Assembly: GCA_028706415.1 (NCBI GenBank)
Contig: JAQWBK010000006.1
Span: 1 to 33,188 of the forward strand
DNA: 33,188 nucleotides
From: Oscillospiraceae bacterium
GTDB lineage: Bacteria; Bacillota; Clostridia; Oscillospirales; Acutalibacteraceae
Reading direction: 5' to 3'
The translations under genes and the position numbers were made by a program. Below, piece after piece: positions 32,001 through 33,188 of the stretch (position 1 is its first letter; each line of letters begins with the position of its first letter). Below the pieces are notes generated by a model that saw only the letters and a program-made list of their open reading frames with translations, ran no database searches and was not told the origin of the DNA.

Positions 32001-33044
32001 AAAGCCAACTATATTATCTCAACCTCATCCAAAGGAAGACTACCAAGTCGTGACAGCGTTAAAATAAGGCGTAAAGCCATTGAACTTGCCATCCCCTGCC
32101 TGACTTCTATTGACACCGCAAATGCGCTTGCAAACAGCCTTAGAAGCCGCTATACCCAATACAGCACCGAGCTTGTAGACATAAACAACATGAGAAGCGA
32201 GCACATGAAGCTTAATTTCACAAAAATGCAGGGCAGCGGGAACGATTATATCTATTTCAACTGTTTTGAGCAAGAAATCACAAGTCCGGAGTCGTTGAGT
32301 GTCTTTCTTTCCGACCGTCACTTTGGCATAGGCGGCGATGGTGTTGTTCTAATCTGCCCATCTGATATTGCCGATGCAAAAATGCGCATGTTTAATCTTG
32401 ACGGCAGCGAGGGAAAAATGTGCGGAAATGCAATACGCTGCGTCGCAAAGTATTTATATGATAATGATATTGTAAAAAAAGATCGGCTAACAATTGAAAC
32501 TCTCAGCGGACTAAGGAAATTAAAGCTGTATTTCCAAAACGGAAAGGTAAACTCGGCCATGGTGGATATGGGAAGGGCCGAGCTGGTACCTTCAAAAATT
32601 CCTGTTAGGATGGAAGGAGACAGTATTATCTCCCGTCCTGTCAAAATAGACGGCAAAGATTATGACATAACATGCGTATCGGTAGGTAATCCTCACTGCG
32701 TTGTATTTATGGATCATCTTGATAATATCAACATCGAAAAGGTCGGGCCGATGTTTGAAAACGCCCCCCTCTTCCCCGAACGCGTAAATACTGAATTTGT
32801 AACGGTAATAAACCGCACCACCTTAAAAATGAGGGTATGGGAACGCGGCAGCGGGGAAACATGGGCCTGCGGTACCGGTGCATGTGCGGCAGCAGTTGCA
32901 GCCGTGTTAAATGGATACTGTCCCAAGGATGAAGAGATTACAGTCCGCTTAAAAGGCGGCAATCTCATTGTCAGATATTCGGACGATACCATATATATGA
33001 CAGGAAATGCGATCAAGGTTTTTGAGGGCACTGTTGAAATTTAA
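29007..33044 (+). CDS. carB-dapF: Carbamoyl-phosphate synthase large subunit fused to diaminopimelate epimerase
   Basis: One uninterrupted 1345-codon frame. Residues 1-1061 are CarB: carboxyphosphate half (VIGSGPIVIGQAAEFDYAG from 12), oligomerisation region, carbamate half (VFGSGPIRIGQGIEFDYAS from about 553), and the MGS-like allosteric domain with ATKGT (963-967) and SKIHE, so the ornithine/nucleotide site looks retained. Residues about 1067-1345 (279 aa, normal length) are DapF: FTKMQGSGND, GSEGKMCGNA with catalytic C1139, SVGNPHC, and TWACGTGACAAA with catalytic C1288. The linker is only 5-6 residues (around RSEH), and no good ribosome-binding site precedes ATG 32190 or 32205. CarB makes carbamoyl phosphate for arginine/pyrimidines; DapF converts LL-DAP to meso-DAP for peptidoglycan and lysine. 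AGGAGGG precedes ATG 29007. Confidence 0.95.
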   Translation: MPLNKELKKILVIGSGPIVIGQAAEFDYAGTQACRALKEEGIEVVLVNSNPATIMTDNAMADKIYIEPLTPETLKRIILLEKPDSVLSTLGGQTGLTLSMQLAKEGFLEQNNVRLLGANPVTIDKAEDRQMFKDTMLEIGEPVIPSLVVTDVEAAAKFADEIGYPVIIRPAFTLGGTGGGIVNNQLELHEIASNGLRLSPITQILVEKCITGWKEIEFEVMRDSAGSVITICSMENFDPVGVHTGDSIVIAPAVTLSDKEYQMLRSAALNIITALELEGGCNCQFALKTDSFEYAVIEVNPRVSRSSALASKATGYPIAKVAAKIAIGYTLDEIKNEVTGKTSACFEPALDYVVVKLPKWPFDKFVYAKRTLGTQMKATGEVMAIGVSFEQAIMKAVRGAEISLDSLGLPKLAELSDEEIASRLSNCDDERLFVIFEAIKRGISCERINEITGIDLWFMYKLKNLANLEKMMAAGLTDDLYLEAKKRGYPDKVIERISGCKVEKPARAVFKMVDTCAAEFSAQTPYFYSTYDQENEAAEFISKNKSDKKTVIVFGSGPIRIGQGIEFDYASVHCVWALKKAGYEVVIVNNNPETVSTDFDTADRLYFEPLTTEDVMNIINTEKPYGVVVAFGGQTSIKLANYLESQGVRILGTPADSIDAAEDRERFDALLERLNILRPEGTTIMNTEDALTAANALGYPVLMRPSYVLGGQNMIIAFCDEDIIEYMKIILSHGISNPVLIDKYLMGIEVEVDAICDGEDILIPGIMEHIERAGIHSGDSIAVYPSWNVSGQQIEHLTEYTKNLALSLSTRGLINIQYVIHENKIFVIEVNPRSSRTIPYISKVTGVPMVDLATRAMLGEKLKDMGYGTGLYRTPPYIAVKVPVFSFEKLIDVDTHLGPEMKSTGEVLGIGKSLDEALYKGLIAAGYEMKKQGGVLVTVRDTDKAEIVDTTKRYVELGFTIYATKGTSEILAEAGIDSEVVSKIHESDKNVITLLESGKANYIISTSSKGRLPSRDSVKIRRKAIELAIPCLTSIDTANALANSLRSRYTQYSTELVDINNMRSEHMKLNFTKMQGSGNDYIYFNCFEQEITSPESLSVFLSDRHFGIGGDGVVLICPSDIADAKMRMFNLDGSEGKMCGNAIRCVAKYLYDNDIVKKDRLTIETLSGLRKLKLYFQNGKVNSAMVDMGRAELVPSKIPVRMEGDSIISRPVKIDGKDYDITCVSVGNPHCVVFMDHLDNINIEKVGPMFENAPLFPERVNTEFVTVINRTTLKMRVWERGSGETWACGTGACAAAVAAVLNGYCPKDEEITVRLKGGNLIVRYSDDTIYMTGNAIKVFEGTVEI

Positions 33045-33063
33045 TCGATAATAATACGAAAAT

Positions 33064-33089
33064 GGGGTTGCCGTGTTTACGGCAACCCC
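33064..33089 (+). terminator. Terminator after carB-dapF
   Basis: Perfect 11-bp arms GGGGTTGCCGT (33064-33074) and ACGGCAACCCC (33079-33089), tetraloop, then AAAATTATTTTTAT. It is 20 bp after the stop. Confidence 0.8.
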
Positions 33090-33102
33090 AAAATTATTTT
33101 TA

Positions 33103-33188
33103 TACTGTTCTCAAGTAATACTGTTCTCAAGTAAAAGGTGAGACAAAATTTGCGAGGATGTTTTTCGTCATGCAAGGCGGAGGAGGAG
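33103..33188 (+). mobile_element. MITE-B, copy cut by the window end, next to a partial terminal repeat
   Basis: 33119-33188 is identical to 668-737 over all 70 bases. Directly before it, 33103-33118 repeats the first 15 bases of the same terminal repeat (TACTGTTCTCAAGTA) and then restarts. This looks like one element inserted at a TA within the end of another, or a recombination/assembly scar at a repeat. Confidence 0.75.

Noticed and set aside
1..33188. CRISPR array
   Set aside because: Repeats present are dispersed inverted-repeat elements; there is no regularly spaced direct repeat with unique spacers and no cas gene.

Overview
The window looks like chromosome from an anaerobic, endospore-forming member of the Clostridia, plausibly Oscillospirales/Ruminococcaceae-like. 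The reasons are spoIIGA-sigE, a multisubunit [FeFe] hydrogenase, the tig-clpP-clpX-lon-engB and rplS-lepB-rbgA-rnhB-yraN gene orders, a PerR-type regulator and meso-DAP/lysine genes. Base composition is moderately AT-rich by eye (not computed). No phage, plasmid or CRISPR locus is visible. The mobile DNA consists of two families of short inverted-repeat elements, called MITE-A and MITE-B here.

Layout. 1-336: non-coding, with a cluster of DnaA-box-like 9-mers (candidate origin or dnaA-proximal region). 337-2400 (+): a 90-aa protein of unknown function, a MITE-B copy, then guaB. 2405-2926: terminators, tRNA-Cys on the minus strand with a consensus promoter, two strong palindromes and a MITE-A remnant. 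2927-10709 (minus): tig > clpP > clpX > lon > engB > lysA, a proteostasis and ribosome-assembly cluster ending in diaminopimelate decarboxylase. 10833-12020: a metallophosphoesterase and a divergent DUF1540 gene, separated by a full MITE-A. 12017-18255 (minus): rplS > lepB > [MITE-A] > lepB > rbgA > rnhB > yraN > M19 dipeptidase > thrC. 18681-20304 (+): spoIIGA and sigE. 20503-26190 (+): a three-gene NAD(P)-linked [FeFe] hydrogenase operon. 26406-27571 (+): an orphan OmpR-type response regulator and a PerR-type repressor. 27925-33044 (+): carA and a single large ORF joining carB to dapF. The window ends inside another MITE-B copy.

How the genes work together. The minus-strand clusters are housekeeping: protein folding and turnover, ribosome GTPases, secretion, RNA/DNA maintenance. 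The plus-strand half covers early mother-cell sporulation control (SpoIIGA processes pro-SigE), hydrogen metabolism, peroxide/metal sensing and carbamoyl-phosphate/DAP metabolism.

The most unusual points are: (1) CarA has Ser where the glutaminase nucleophile Cys should be, and Leu where the neighbouring Gln should be; (2) carB and dapF are one uninterrupted reading frame; (3) the hydrogenase NuoF-like subunit carries a complete C-terminal NfnL/GltD-type FAD/NAD(P) module; (4) a MITE-A copy with a clean TTAA duplication sits between tandem lepB genes, touching the stop of one and supplying a ribosome-binding-site-like sequence to the other; (5) a degenerate MITE-B lies in the spoIIGA promoter, where it appears to contain the Spo0A-box-like heptamer.
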